From Monoplex corrugatus (Eukaryota; Mollusca; Gastropoda; Littorinimorpha; Ranellidae): a DNA stretch of 64,000 nt. The stretch spans positions 39,216,130 through 39,280,129 of the forward strand of contig JAPXFY010000022.1 in the NCBI GenBank assembly GCA_030674185.1, written 5' to 3'. Of the stretch, positions 42,627 to 51,761 are shown one piece after another; the first letter of the stretch is position 1, and each line of letters begins with the position of its first letter. The position numbers were made by a program, and so were the translations under genes. The notes below the pieces were generated by a model. The model saw only the letters and a program-made list of their open reading frames with translations. It was not told where the DNA came from and did not search any database.

Positions 42627-45322
42627 GGTACCGGCGGCCTCTCTTAAGCAATGCGGGAATTGTGTCGGTCAGTGGAAAAATTGCACATGTTTATCAGTCA
42701 AATATTCTTGCAGATGAATATGAATGACAAAGTTGTTATCATGAAGATAAAGATTGTTCTTTCCTCTATCGATCTGTGCTGTTTGTTTTTGTTATAAATG
42801 CACCCTTACGAAAATCTGCGCAAAAAAAACCACACCAACCGATGAAGTTTGACCGCGTGACGTAATGGCGACTGGCTCACGGCAATACTAGGGGTGACCG
42901 GTGAACGGCAACTTAAATTACACGGGTCACATAGGACTACCGTCATAGAAATTAGTACAGTTGACAGGTCGAAACCTGTCCTTCATTCCCGTATAATATT
43001 TATTTTATAAAATTATTAGTTTGTTAGTCTTCTAAAGGTCGGAATATTGGCAAACTTTGAAGAAGAATATCTGAGGATCTCCTTAATATATCAGATCATG
43101 TCCGCGGATGCGCAAACGGCTTATTTTTTTCGCTAAATTTAACCGTGATGGAACTGTGGATGTGACGTATACGGGATGTGCGCGAGTCTCGGAAGGGCGA
43201 GTATTTGTGATCTGCCATTTCAGCATATGGGGAACCTCGAATCATGGTGGCCTTCGAAGCGATCGCTGAAAGTCCAGTCAACGAATTTCTACTTGTGATT
43301 GTCAAGCTGAAGGACAAACGTAAACATCGACTGATTTTTCATGAAAATTGACTTGGAAGTTTGATTCAGTGAATTGTTTTTGATGTTTCTCTTTATTTAG
43401 AAAGATTTTAAAAGAAATCCGCGGGAAGTATAGCCTGCACAAGCAAAGAATAGAAAGTACGATCTCCAGTTTGATGTTTTATTGCCAAGGGATTTTTTTT
43501 AAGCGACCTGGGACTAGTAGAAGTAAAACTGTGTGAAGCGACTGCTTTCCAAAGGTGTTTATATTGCTAGTATTTAATGAATACGATGGAATTTTGTTTT
43601 TAATATACCGAAATCATAATATTTGTGCTAGTACTCGGCCAGAAATTCAAACCGGAAGTTGGCCGGCGAGTGCACGTCGTCTATCGGATCAGATTCGACA
43701 ATGTTTATCATTGCAAAGAAACAGCAAATAGCGGTTTTGCACAGTCACACACGCGCGCACGCATGCACGCACACATTATCAGAACACTATATTGCATCAG
43801 GCAAACACAGACACAGCTCCACAAAGTCCAATGAGCCTTTCTGATGGCACAATATAAGAATACTTTACTCTCAAAAGTAATAGCTGGCACAAATTAAAGA
43901 AAACACTTGAGAAAAAATCAGGATTTTATTTCGGTTTGTTTTCAAGGCAATGATGATTTTTTGTGGATGAAATTAACCATCACTGCCACCAAAACTTCAA
44001 CAGCAGACACTCACTAATAGTAATAAACTACTTCTACAGTTAAAACTGTTGAGAACTGAGTGTGATAAGTCGCAGGACGAGAACAGGGCTTTTGTTTTAA
44101 AAATTAGTAATTAATCACCACCTCAGGGGCTAAATCTGAAGACAAAAATTGAGACAGTTTTAAAAGAAGCGGAGAGATTTTCAGTAGATAGACCAGACAT
44201 TGAAAATTTCTGTCTGTGGATATGGGAAGATGCATGTTACTGCGAAATAACTGATGAAAATAACTTATTGATAAACATTAGGAATGAGAATAGAAATGGC
44301 TGTAAGTTATATACTGCATTGCCAGGCATATATCTTCTGCTGTTACACATTTTAGTTTCATTAAGTTATTGAGAAGGATGTCTTTCTGTGCTAGTATGAT
44401 ACAAAGTCATCTGTGGATCACATTGTTTCAGACTAAATCAGTACATGCATACAAAATCTTAAAATCTCATATATTAGCAACATTTGCTTGTAAAGAGTGA
44501 AGCTGTAGCTTTGTATTTGATTCACATGCAAAATTTCAGGAGATTCCATCAAGACATAATGTGAGTTATGTCTGTTTTAAGTTGGCCCAACACATGGGTA
44601 CTCACATTATATGGGTGCAAATGCATACAAAATATCTTACATCTTGACTATAACTAAGCTTGTAAATAATTCACTCGTAGCTTTCTGTCTATTTGATTCA
44701 CACACAAAATTTCAAGGAAATCCATCAAAAAATAAGCGAAATATGTGCGTTTAAATTTGGTCTGGTACGTGAACCGTGCTTTTTCCATCGTTCAAATGAG
44801 GTATTTTGCCATTTTTGGAGCCATATAACTCATGACTTTGTCACTTTACGCTGCCCCCAAAAATTTAAGTTTCATACAATAACATTGTTTCTGAGAAAAA
44901 GTAAACTCTAGCCAATTCTGTCTTCTTATTTTTGTGTGATGGGGGTGCAAAAGTGGCTTGTCATGCAATTTCGAACAATGACAAAATGGTATATTTATGA
45001 AGTTTGCAGCACTGCTGTGTAAATGTATGAACAGATCTGCCTGTATGCTTGCTTTTTTACGTAGTTTATGTTGTTAAGAATTAAAATCAGGAATGACATT
45101 CTCTGTCTGAGGACTTCTGGAAAATTTAGGTTCCTGCAAACTTGCTACATTTCACAATTGGCGAAAACGTACATAAACTGCCGTTTTCAAAGTGTGTTAT
45201 CTTTGGACCTAATACAGCTAGAGACTTACTTTTTTCTGCATTGTTCTTATTTTTTCTTGTACTTTTCAGAAATATGAGTGTTAATAACCTTTTCAAAAGT
45301 TTATTTTTTGGCTGCCGGTACC
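42627..45322. mobile_element. 2.7-kb TIR element with 11-bp TSD, non-coding
   Basis: Perfect 11-bp duplication TACATGTATTA at 42616-42626 and 45323-45333. The ends are GGTACCGGCGGCC and the inverse of GGTACCGGCAGCC (12 of 13 match). The interior is AT-rich and repeat-poor, with a CpG-richer part at 42835-43330 that includes TGACGTAA (a CRE-like site), and two direct copies of about 110 bp (44455-44575 and 44620-44740). No ORF over about 75 codons and no recognisable transposase. Target duplications of 9-11 bp are typical of Mutator-like elements. That class is an inference. Confidence 0.8.
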
Positions 45323-45659
45323 TACATGTATTAAGTTAATGCATTTTTGGCTCTGGGGAGGTGAGATGTGCGGAGGCGGGTTTAGGTGGTTTATATTTAT
45401 ATGTGTTTTGGTGTCCTTGGGTGTGTTTGGATTTGTGATCGAGTATCTTTTTTTTTATCCTTTGTGCGATAAAGTGGACAGAGTGTTCGGCAACGGGATC
45501 GTGTCCTTGGATTGTGTGTGCGAGTGCATTGATATGTGTGCTTAATTTACTTTTCTTTTTTGTTTTACCTGTTGAGGTTTTGTATGTTTTGAAGTGACTA
45601 TAGCCCTGATATGGTTCTACGCAGTCTGCTGGGCTTTAAACAAAAATAACAGTAACAGT

Positions 45660-45965
45660 AACAGAGCTGTCTGATTTTTCTCAGATGCATGCATGTGTGT
45701 TTGTATGGCCTGCGGTTCTGAAGTGGTATGTTGCTGCACATTCTGCATATTTCAGCGTCACAGGTGTGCATGCTGGGCGTTTTCATGTTTCCATAAGGTG
45801 CAGGACACTGACGTCACTTACGGGATCTTTAACGTGCATAGGTGATATTCTGTATGTGTGTGTATATAAATGCAAAGGGGGTGTAGGTACTAAAAGATCT
45901 GTGGACTTGTTGACCCAGAAATCAGAAAATATTTCCACCCTTCTACATGCCAGGTGGGGAGATCA
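45660..45965 (+). mobile_element. Family E SINE-like repeat
   Basis: GGCGTTTTCATGTTTCCATAAG, ACGGGATCTTTAACGTGCAT, GACTTGTTGACCCAGAAATC, GGGGAGATCAACCTGGACC. No gene. Confidence 0.65.
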
Positions 45966-46089
45966 ACCTGGACCTTCTAAATGGAAGTCCAACGTATATC
46001 CATTAGGTGATCGGCTTGTCACTGTGCACATATGAAACAACCAGCTATTTGAACATTTCAGTAAAAAACTGGGTGAAAATAAATATTTA

Positions 46090-46370
46090 ACCCTTTAACT
46101 CCCACACCCTGTCCATCAGCATCCTTTATAGCCAACAAAGCAAAAACTTAACCCTTTGACTCCCTCATATAAAAAGAAATATTTAACCCTTTGACTCTCG
46201 CACTTGTCCATCAGCATCCTACATTGCCAACCATACCAAGAAAGCAAAAACGTGACCCTTTGATTCCCTCACCCTATCCACCGGTTCCTGCAGGAAGCTG
46301 ACGGATAGGGTGAGGGAGTCAGTGTTAAGTTTTTGCAGTTTGTGGATAGGGTGCTGCAGTCAAAGGGTTA
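46090..46370. mobile_element. TTAA foldback elements, nested pair
   Basis: Starts after TTAA with CCCTTTAACTCCCACACCC and ends GGGTGCTGCAGTCAAAGGG before TTAA. Inside are second and third copies of the end motif (46180, 46255), indicating nesting or tandem growth. Confidence 0.75.
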
Positions 46371-46582
46371 ATGAAAGGAAACAGGATGACGTTCGGCCTG
46401 TCATTGTGCTTGTATGAAACAACCAGCTATTCAAACAGTGAAATAAAAATGTCTGTGGGTTAACAGTATAGTATTACACTTCTTTATGTTTGCATGTGCA
46501 CTTGTATGTGTGTATAATAGTGTGTGTGTGTGGGCGTGTGTGTGTGTTTGTATGTGTATGTGTGCATATGTGGCTTTGGGTT

Positions 46583-46655
46583 TGACCCACTAGCTCAGTT
46601 GTCAGAGCACCGTGTTCGTAACACAGGGGTTGTGGGTTCAGTCCCTGAGATAACC
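46583..46655 (+). pseudogene. Degenerate tRNA-like sequence
   Basis: Contains an A-box-like CTAGCTCAGTTGTC and a B-box-like GGGTTCAGTCCC, but the acceptor stem does not pair. Lies 10 bases before a better tRNA-like copy. Confidence 0.5.
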
Positions 46656-46665
46656 ACTTTAAGAC

Positions 46666-46739
46666 GGCCCATTAGCTCAGTTGGTTAGAGCACAGTGTTC
46701 ATAACGCAGAGGGCATGGGTTCGACCTCCATGTGGGCCA
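46666..46739 (+). tRNA. tRNA-like sequence, anticodon CAT (pseudogene or SINE head)
   Basis: 74 nt. The acceptor stem GGCCCAT/GTGGGCC is fully paired (one G-T). D-stem GCTC/GAGC. Anticodon stem CAGTG/CGCAG with one A-A mismatch and loop TTCATAA (CAT). T-stem ATGGG/TCCAT with loop TTCGACC. The body resembles tRNA-Ile (GGCC..TTAGCTCAGTTGGTTAGAGC) more than tRNA-Met. No 3' T-run terminator. It lies next to a degenerate copy and a family D SINE, so a tRNA pseudogene or SINE head is more likely than an active gene. Confidence 0.45.
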
Positions 46740-46744
46740 CTGAT

Positions 46745-46885
46745 TTTAATGGAACTATCTAGGTAGGACCTCAGGACCTGGCCAGCTCACAGGTTTATGT
46801 GCATGCCTAAGGCTTGTGCCGTGATCATTCTGGATCTCCTCCATCACATGGCACCTGTGATGTTAGTGCGTATGGAATTCATTCC
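46745..46885 (+). mobile_element. Family D SINE-like repeat
   Basis: GGAACTATCTAGGTAGGACC, TGGCCAGCTCACAGGTTTAT, GTGCCGTGATCATTCTGGAT, TGCGTATGGAATTCATTCC. The last 30 bp are replaced by a family A copy. Confidence 0.82.
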
Positions 46886-46887
46886 AT

Positions 46888-47512
46888 ATCATTTTCTGCC
46901 TTAATGGTCCTTTCATCTGTATGTGTTCAATGAAATTAATTATGCATACTTTCTCTTAGGAGTGATACTTGGGTACATGTATTAAGTGCATTTTTGGGTC
47001 TAGGGAAATGGGATATGCAGAAGCAATTTTAGGTAATTTAGGCCCGTTTATTATATATGTTTTAGAGTCCTTACTTAATGTTTAAATTTGTATTCAAGTG
47101 TGTTTTTCAAATCGGATGGAGTGGTCAGCACCAGCGGCATCTCCTTAGATTATGTGTATGAATGCATTGATATCTATACTTAATTTTTTTTTTCCTGTTG
47201 AAGCATTGTGTATGTTTTGAAACGGTTATAGCCCTGATATGACCCTATACATTCGGCTGGGCTTTAAACAAAGTGTACTTAATTTTCTTTTCCTTTTCTT
47301 TTTCCTGTTGAAGCATTGTGTATGTTTTGAAATGGTTATAGCACTGATATGGCTCTACGCAGTCAACTGGGTTTTAAACAACAATAACAATGAAGTGCAC
47401 TTCATTTTCTTTTCCTTTTCTTTTTCTGTTGAAGCACTGTGTATGTTTTGAAATGGTTATGGCTTGATATGGCTCTACGCTGTCGGTTGGGCTTTAAACA
47501 GAAATAACAGGA
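46888..47512 (+). mobile_element. Family A SINE-like repeat with triplicated 3' end
   Basis: After a normal body, the last 115-120 bp (CCTGTTGAAGCATTGTGTAT ... GGGCTTTAAACAA) occurs three times in tandem (about 47180-47272, 47273-47395, 47396-47512), each with its own AT-rich junction. It is sense to the host gene. Confidence 0.82.
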
Positions 47513-47514
47513 AC

Positions 47515-47725
47515 AGTAACTCCAGGAGGGGGAGGACAGGAGGGGAGTGGGGCAAAAGAATGAGAATGTAAAGTGGGAAATCATTGCTGGACATAAAGGT
47601 ATGCCTTCAAGTTAGACTTAAAGCAAGACAGAGTATGTGACTGCCGAATAGATGGGGGAAGATCGTTCCATTTGTTTGCACAACACAGAAAAGGAGCATA
47701 TCTGTGTGTCTGTGTGCAGGTCATG
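47515..47725 (-). mobile_element. L2-like LINE C-terminal remnant
   Basis: The minus translation reads CANKWNDLPPSIRQSHTLSC, FKSNLKAYLYVQQ and a stop, the L2 C-terminal motif (WN.LP..IR....FK..LK..L). Confidence 0.75.
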
Positions 47726-47737
47726 TGCCTGCTTGTT

Positions 47738-48255
47738 AACCCTTTGACCCCTGCACCCTATCCACCAGCTGCAAAAACTTAACCCTTTGACTCCCATACA
47801 CTCTCCACCATCTGCTTGCAGGAAGCTGGTGGATAGTGTGAGGGAATCAGAGGGTTAAGATTTTGCTTTGCTAGCATGGTTGGCGATGCAGGATGCTGGT
47901 AGACAAGGTTCGGGAGTCAAAGGGTTAATTGACCAAAGGATAAATGCTATATACTTATGTACCAAAAGTAATAGTGCAAATACCTACAGCAAATGTACTA
48001 CAAAATGCTAATGTATTAAAATAGGAAGCTGGTGGATAGGGTGAGGAACTTGAAGAGTTAAGTTTTTGCTTTGCTAGCATAGTTGACAATGCAGGATGCT
48101 GGTGGACAGGAAGCAGGAGTCAAAGGGTTAAGTTTTTGCTTTGCTAGCATAGTTGACAGTGCAGGATGCTGGTGGACAGAATGCAGGAATCAAAGGGTTA
48201 AGTTTTTGCTTTGCTAGCATAGTTGACAATGCAGGATACTGGTGGACAGGGTTCT
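47738..48255. mobile_element. TTAA foldback copies, partly tandem
   Basis: A complete copy at 47741-47924 (TTAA both sides), then three tandem right halves at 48025-48250 (AAGTTTTTGCTTTGCTAGCA, TAGTTGACAATGCAGGATGC, TGGTGGACAGG). Confidence 0.8.
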
Positions 48256-48259
48256 TTGA

Positions 48260-48510
48260 TTTCGTTTAGTTTTTACGTCGACACCCACCTCAGGTGATAT
48301 GGCCGACGGGGATAACCAACCCAGGGAAGTGGGGGAAGGGGGACTTATCTAATCCTATACCGACACCACCAGAACAAAATAACAATGATGTTAAGATGGG
48401 ACAGTGAGAAGACCAGTTTTAATGTAGCGCACCCCGGGATTCAAACCTACAACCATTAGCATGTGAATCCAACACTCAAACCAACTGAGCTACAGGGTGT
48501 GGGAGTGAAA
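48260..48510 (-). mobile_element. Family I SINE-like repeat
   Basis: Inverse of 55255-55460: CACCTCAGGTGATATGGCCG, CGGGGATAACC, CCTATACCGACACCACCAGA, ATGTAGCGCACCCCGGGATT, ending in a tRNA-like CCAACTGAGCTACAGGG. The ...AACCAACTGAGCTA end resembles an inverted A box, so it may be tRNA-derived. Confidence 0.7.
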
Positions 48511-48555
48511 GGGCTAATGTAGTGAAGTAAGAGTGCATGTGTACCCATGTTTCAG

Positions 48556-48645
48556 GACACATACCAGGAGCTCACAGTCTGCCGTACTCACAGCTGATGG
48601 ACAACACCACACAACAAATGAAGTCCCCAGAAGCTATTAGAGAGG
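48556..48645 (+). CDS. Sulfurtransferase, exon 6
   Basis: The acceptor CATGTTTCAG/GACAC enters in phase 1 (GGA, Gly). It encodes GHIPGAHSLPYSQLMDNTTQ then QMKSPEAIRE: the HIPGA motif of the catalytic rhodanese domain and the KSPE.IR(x) helix that precedes the active-site strand. The donor is AGAGG/GTAAGTG, phase 1, followed at once by (TG)n. The 3' half of this exon with its donor is repeated twice downstream (see next entry). Confidence 0.92.
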
Positions 48646-48676
48646 GTAAGTGTGTGTGTGTGTGTGTGTGTGTGTG

Positions 48677-48733
<57 letters not shown>

Positions 48734-48834
48734 GTGTGTGTATGTGTGTTTGTGTGTGTGTGTGTGTGTGGGGGTGTGTGTGCGGACAATACCGCACAAC
48801 AGATGAAGTCCCCAGAGGTTGTTAGAGAGGGTAA

Positions 48835-48866
<32 letters not shown>

Positions 48867-49075
48867 ATGTATGTGTGTGGGTGTATGTGTGTGTGTATGA
48901 TGTGTGTGGTGTGTGTGTGTATGGTGTGTGTGTATGTTGTGTGGTGATGTGTGTGTGTGTATGTATGTATGTATATGTGTGTGTACATGCATGTATGTGT
49001 GTGTGTGTATGTCTGTGTGCGTGTGTGTGCGGACAATACCACTCAGTGAATCCCCAGAGGCTGTTAGAGAGGATG
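48646..49075 (+). repeat. Two extra copies of the exon 6 end and 5' splice site
   Basis: 48784-48837 repeats GGACAATACCGCACAACAGA, TGAAGTCCCCAGAGGTTGTT, AGAGAGGGTAAGTG, about 90 percent identical to the true exon end 48598-48652. 49029-49077 is a third copy whose donor is changed to GGATGAGTG. Each copy is preceded by GTGCG and separated by (GT)n, so the unit is exon end plus GT tract. No acceptor AG precedes the copies. Confidence 0.9.
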
Positions 49076-49375
49076 AGTGTGTGTGTGTGTGTGTGTGTGT
49101 GTGGATGTGTATATGTGTGCGTATGTGTATTTGTGTGTTTATGAGTTTGTATGTGTTTGTGTGTGTGTGTGGACATGTGTATGTGTGTGTGTACATGTGT
49201 GTGTGTATAAGTGTGTATGTGTGTGTGTGGGTGGGAGTGTTACTATTGTATGTTTTGTTGTTGTTTTTGCTGGTGGTAGTGGTTTTTGTGTGTGCGTGTT
49301 TGTCCTTTTTATGTTTGTTTTTGTTTGTTTTGTTTTTTTGTTTTTTGTTTTTTGCTTCTCTATCCTCTTCACTGC
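49076..49375. repeat. GT/GTTT simple repeats
   Basis: (GT)n with TATG interruptions, then (GTTTTT)n. Low-complexity ORFs only. Confidence 0.9.
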
Positions 49376-49765
49376 CAGTGTACTCCATCATATCTTTGTG
49401 ACAACATTATACGCCAACTTGCTTTCAGCCTCAGATGTTCTTTCCTTTCAGGTTTTTAGATTTAATCTGTCAACTGTTGGCCAGCGTTCTTTTGCTGTTT
49501 CAGGACCGTCAGCCTGGAATAGACTTCCGCTCTCCCTTTGCCTAACACCTACCCTTTCTGCTTTTAAACCCGGTTTAAAAACCCACCTCTTTTCCCCGAC
49601 ACTGAATTCTACAACTACTACTTTCCCTGTTTGTGTAGGTCTTTTCTGTATATTGTATGTAGTCTGCGTTGATTGTATGCGTATGTCTGGTGCGTGAGGG
49701 TGCTTTGATTTGAATTATCAAGATTTGGAACCAAAGAATAATGCTGTAATTATAATTATTAGTTA
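49376..49765 (+). mobile_element. L2-like LINE 3' fragment
   Basis: Translation: FQVFRFNLSTVGQRSFAVSG, PSAWNRLPLSL, TPTLSAFKPGLKTHLFSP, i.e. the L2 C-terminus, then a 3' UTR with AGGGTGCTTTGATTTGAATT and (TAAT)n. 5' truncated. Confidence 0.85.
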
Positions 49766-49769
49766 GTAT

Positions 49770-50135
49770 TAACCCTTTGATTCCTGCACCCTGTCTGCCA
49801 GCACCCTGCATTGTCAACCATGCTAACAAAGCAAAAATTTAACCCTTTGACTCCCTCACCCAATCCACCAGCTTCCTGCAGGATGCTGGTGGTTATGGTG
49901 AGGGAGTCAGAGAGTTAAGTTTTTGCATTTGATTGATAGGGTGAGGGAGTCAAAGAGTTAAGTTTTTGCATTTGGTGGACAGGGTGCAGGAACCAAAGGG
50001 TTACGTTTTTGCAGTTGATGGATAGGATGAGGGAGTCAAAGGGTTAAGTTTCTGTATTTGGTGGATAGGGTGCGGAAGTCAAAGGGTTAAGTTTTTGCAT
50101 TTGGTGATAGGATGTGGGAGTCAAAGGGTTAATAT
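49770..50135. mobile_element. TTAA foldback with tandem right halves
   Basis: TTAA then CCCTTTGATTCCTGCACCC, internal palindrome near 49870, followed by four or five half-units (AGTTTTTGCATTTGGTGGAT, AGGGTGCGG..GTCAAAGGG) to TTAA near 50130. Confidence 0.8.
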
Positions 50136-50149
50136 TACGTGTTTGTTTA

Positions 50150-50985
50150 TTGCAAGCACATCTTCCACCCTCTCTGTCCTCAGCCACCCTATAGGTCTGT
50201 TCAGTATTTTCTCCCTGGGTCCACCTGGTGCTCTCTTTCCCTCCAGCTTTCCTGTTGTGACCAGGTACTCTAACTCCCCTTTCCTCATGAAATGGCCTAT
50301 GGATGTTGCCTGTCTTTTCTTATTCTTCCTTATCAGTGATCTTCTTGTGTCTGCCTCCGTCAAGACCGTCTCGTTTGTTTTCTTTTCTGTCCATGAAACT
50401 CTCAACATTCTTCTTAGAAACCACAACTCGGCTGCCTCATTCTTGTTCTGGCTTTGCGTGTTGACTGTCCACGTCTCACAACCGTTTAACAGTATCGGCT
50501 CTATATAACACTCAAGAACTCTCTTCCTGATGTTAATTGATAGGCATTTGTTGGTAAGAATGATTTTCATCTTGAGGGCTGTTTTGGCTTCGCCGATTCT
50601 GCTGGCTGTTTTGCATCATCATCATCATCATCATCAGGTGCCTTGCCGCATGGTGTTGGCAATCATGGACTTCCATCTGTCTCTGTCTCTTGTTGCCTCA
50701 AGCATCTCTTCCACCATCTTTGTCTTCAGCCACTCTGCAAGTCCGTTTAGTATCTTCTCCCTGGGTCTACCTGGTGCTCTCTTTCCCTCCAGCTTTCCCG
50801 TTGTGACCAGGTGCTCCAGTTCCCCCCTCCTCATAAAATAGCCTTCAAATGTTGCCTGTCTTTTCCTAATCATCCTTATGAATGATCTTCTTGTGTTTGC
50901 CTCCATCAAGACTGTCTCATTTGTTTTCTTTGCTGTCCATGGAACTGTCAGCATTCTTCTTAGAAACCTATTTGGCATGTGTTTG
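50150..50985 (-). mobile_element. Two adjoining RTE-like LINE 3' fragments
   Basis: 50150-50611 encodes LTNKCLSINIRKRVLECYIE, GCETWTVNTQSQNK, LRRMLRVSWTEKKTNETVL, GKLEGKRAPGGPREKILN. 50612-50980 begins with (ATC)n and repeats the same region in a second, more diverged copy (GYFMRRGELEHLVTTG). The sequence GTGTTTGTTTATT occurs at both outer edges (about 50140 and 50979), which may be a shared duplication or chance. Confidence 0.82.
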
Positions 50986-51070
50986 TTTATTTGTGAATGG
51001 GTGTATGTCTCCAGGCCTGTGATTCCATAGTGTCATTGTTTTGATGTTATTACTGATTTGTGTGTTTCAG

Positions 51071-51194
51071 TGTTTAAGGAGGCAGGGGTGACGTGTCAAA
51101 GCCATTGACCACTTACTGTAACTCGGGGATGTCGTCCTGCACCCTGGCTTTTGCCTATAACTTGTGTGGGGGTTCTGACTTTGCCGTGTTTCAC
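51071..51194 (+). CDS. Sulfurtransferase, exon 7, catalytic loop (frame conflict)
   Basis: The expected acceptor is GTGTGTTTCAG/TGTTTAAGG (51071, phase 1), giving EVFKEAGV, which fits the family, but that frame hits TGA at 51106-51108. The catalytic part, DVSKPLTTYCNSGMSSCTLA then FAYNLCGGSDFAVFH, is in the next frame. Either one base is missing near the GGGG run at 51085-51088, or an alternative acceptor TTTAAG/GAGGC (51079) is used, which keeps phase 1 and gives REGGRGDVSKPL without a stop. The active-site loop CNSGMSS holds the catalytic Cys. Neutral residues after Cys, as in the CGSGVT loop of MPST and unlike the CRKGVT loop of TST, favour a mercaptopyruvate substrate. The donor is TTTCAC/GTGCGT, phase 0. 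Confidence 0.85.
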
Positions 51195-51199
51195 GTGCG

Positions 51200-51319
51200 T
51201 TCCTTTGCTCTCCGTCTGTCTGTCTGTCTGCCTGTCTCTTGTCTGCCTGTCTCTCTGTCTCTGTCTCTCTTTGTCTCTGTGTGTCTGTCTCACTGTCTCT
51301 GTCTCTCTCTCTCTCTCTG

Positions 51320-51351
<32 letters not shown>

Positions 51352-51467
51352 CCACACACACAGACACAGACACACACACATATACATACACACACACATA
51401 CATATATATATACACACACTGACACATACATACGTGCATATCCATACATATACACGCGTATACATAT

Positions 51468-51522
<55 letters not shown>

Positions 51523-51669
51523 CGCACACACGCACACACTCACTGACACTCACTCTCGCGTGCGTGCACGCACGCACACACGCACGCATGCACAGAGTAT
51601 ATGTATGAGTGTGTGCATGTGTTTGTGTACATTTATAAGTATATATACACACACACACACACACATATA

Positions 51670-51744
<75 letters not shown>

Positions 51745-51761
51745 ATGTATATGTATATGTA
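51200..51761. repeat. CTGT, CA, GT and TA microsatellites
   Basis: (CTGT)n, (CT)n, (CA)n, (GCAC)n and a 50-bp (TA)n at 51679-51727. Open frames are repeat translation. The LINE at 51762 begins in this tract. Confidence 0.93.

Larger units (their letters stand above)
40010..45655 (+). mobile_element. Family A SINE-like repeat split by two TIR elements
   Basis: Three family A pieces are collinear with the 35405-35990 copy: 40010-40184, 42562-42626 and 45323-45655. The inserts 40185-42561 and 42627-45322 each have terminal inverted repeats and duplicated target bases, so the original state can be read off. Sense to the sulfurtransferase gene. Confidence 0.88.

Noticed and set aside
43096..43317. 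73-codon minus ORF in the second TIR element as a possible transposase remnant
   Set aside because: No recognisable motif or DDE/D residues, and too short to support.
46666..46739. A confident functional tRNA-Met call
   Set aside because: The body is Ile-like, the anticodon stem has a mismatch, no T-run terminator follows, and a degenerate twin lies alongside.
51093..51422. Using the open frame from 51093 into the CTGT microsatellite as a protein end
   Set aside because: The CAC/GTGCGT donor at 51195 joins exon 8 in phase and restores the conserved C-terminal motif.
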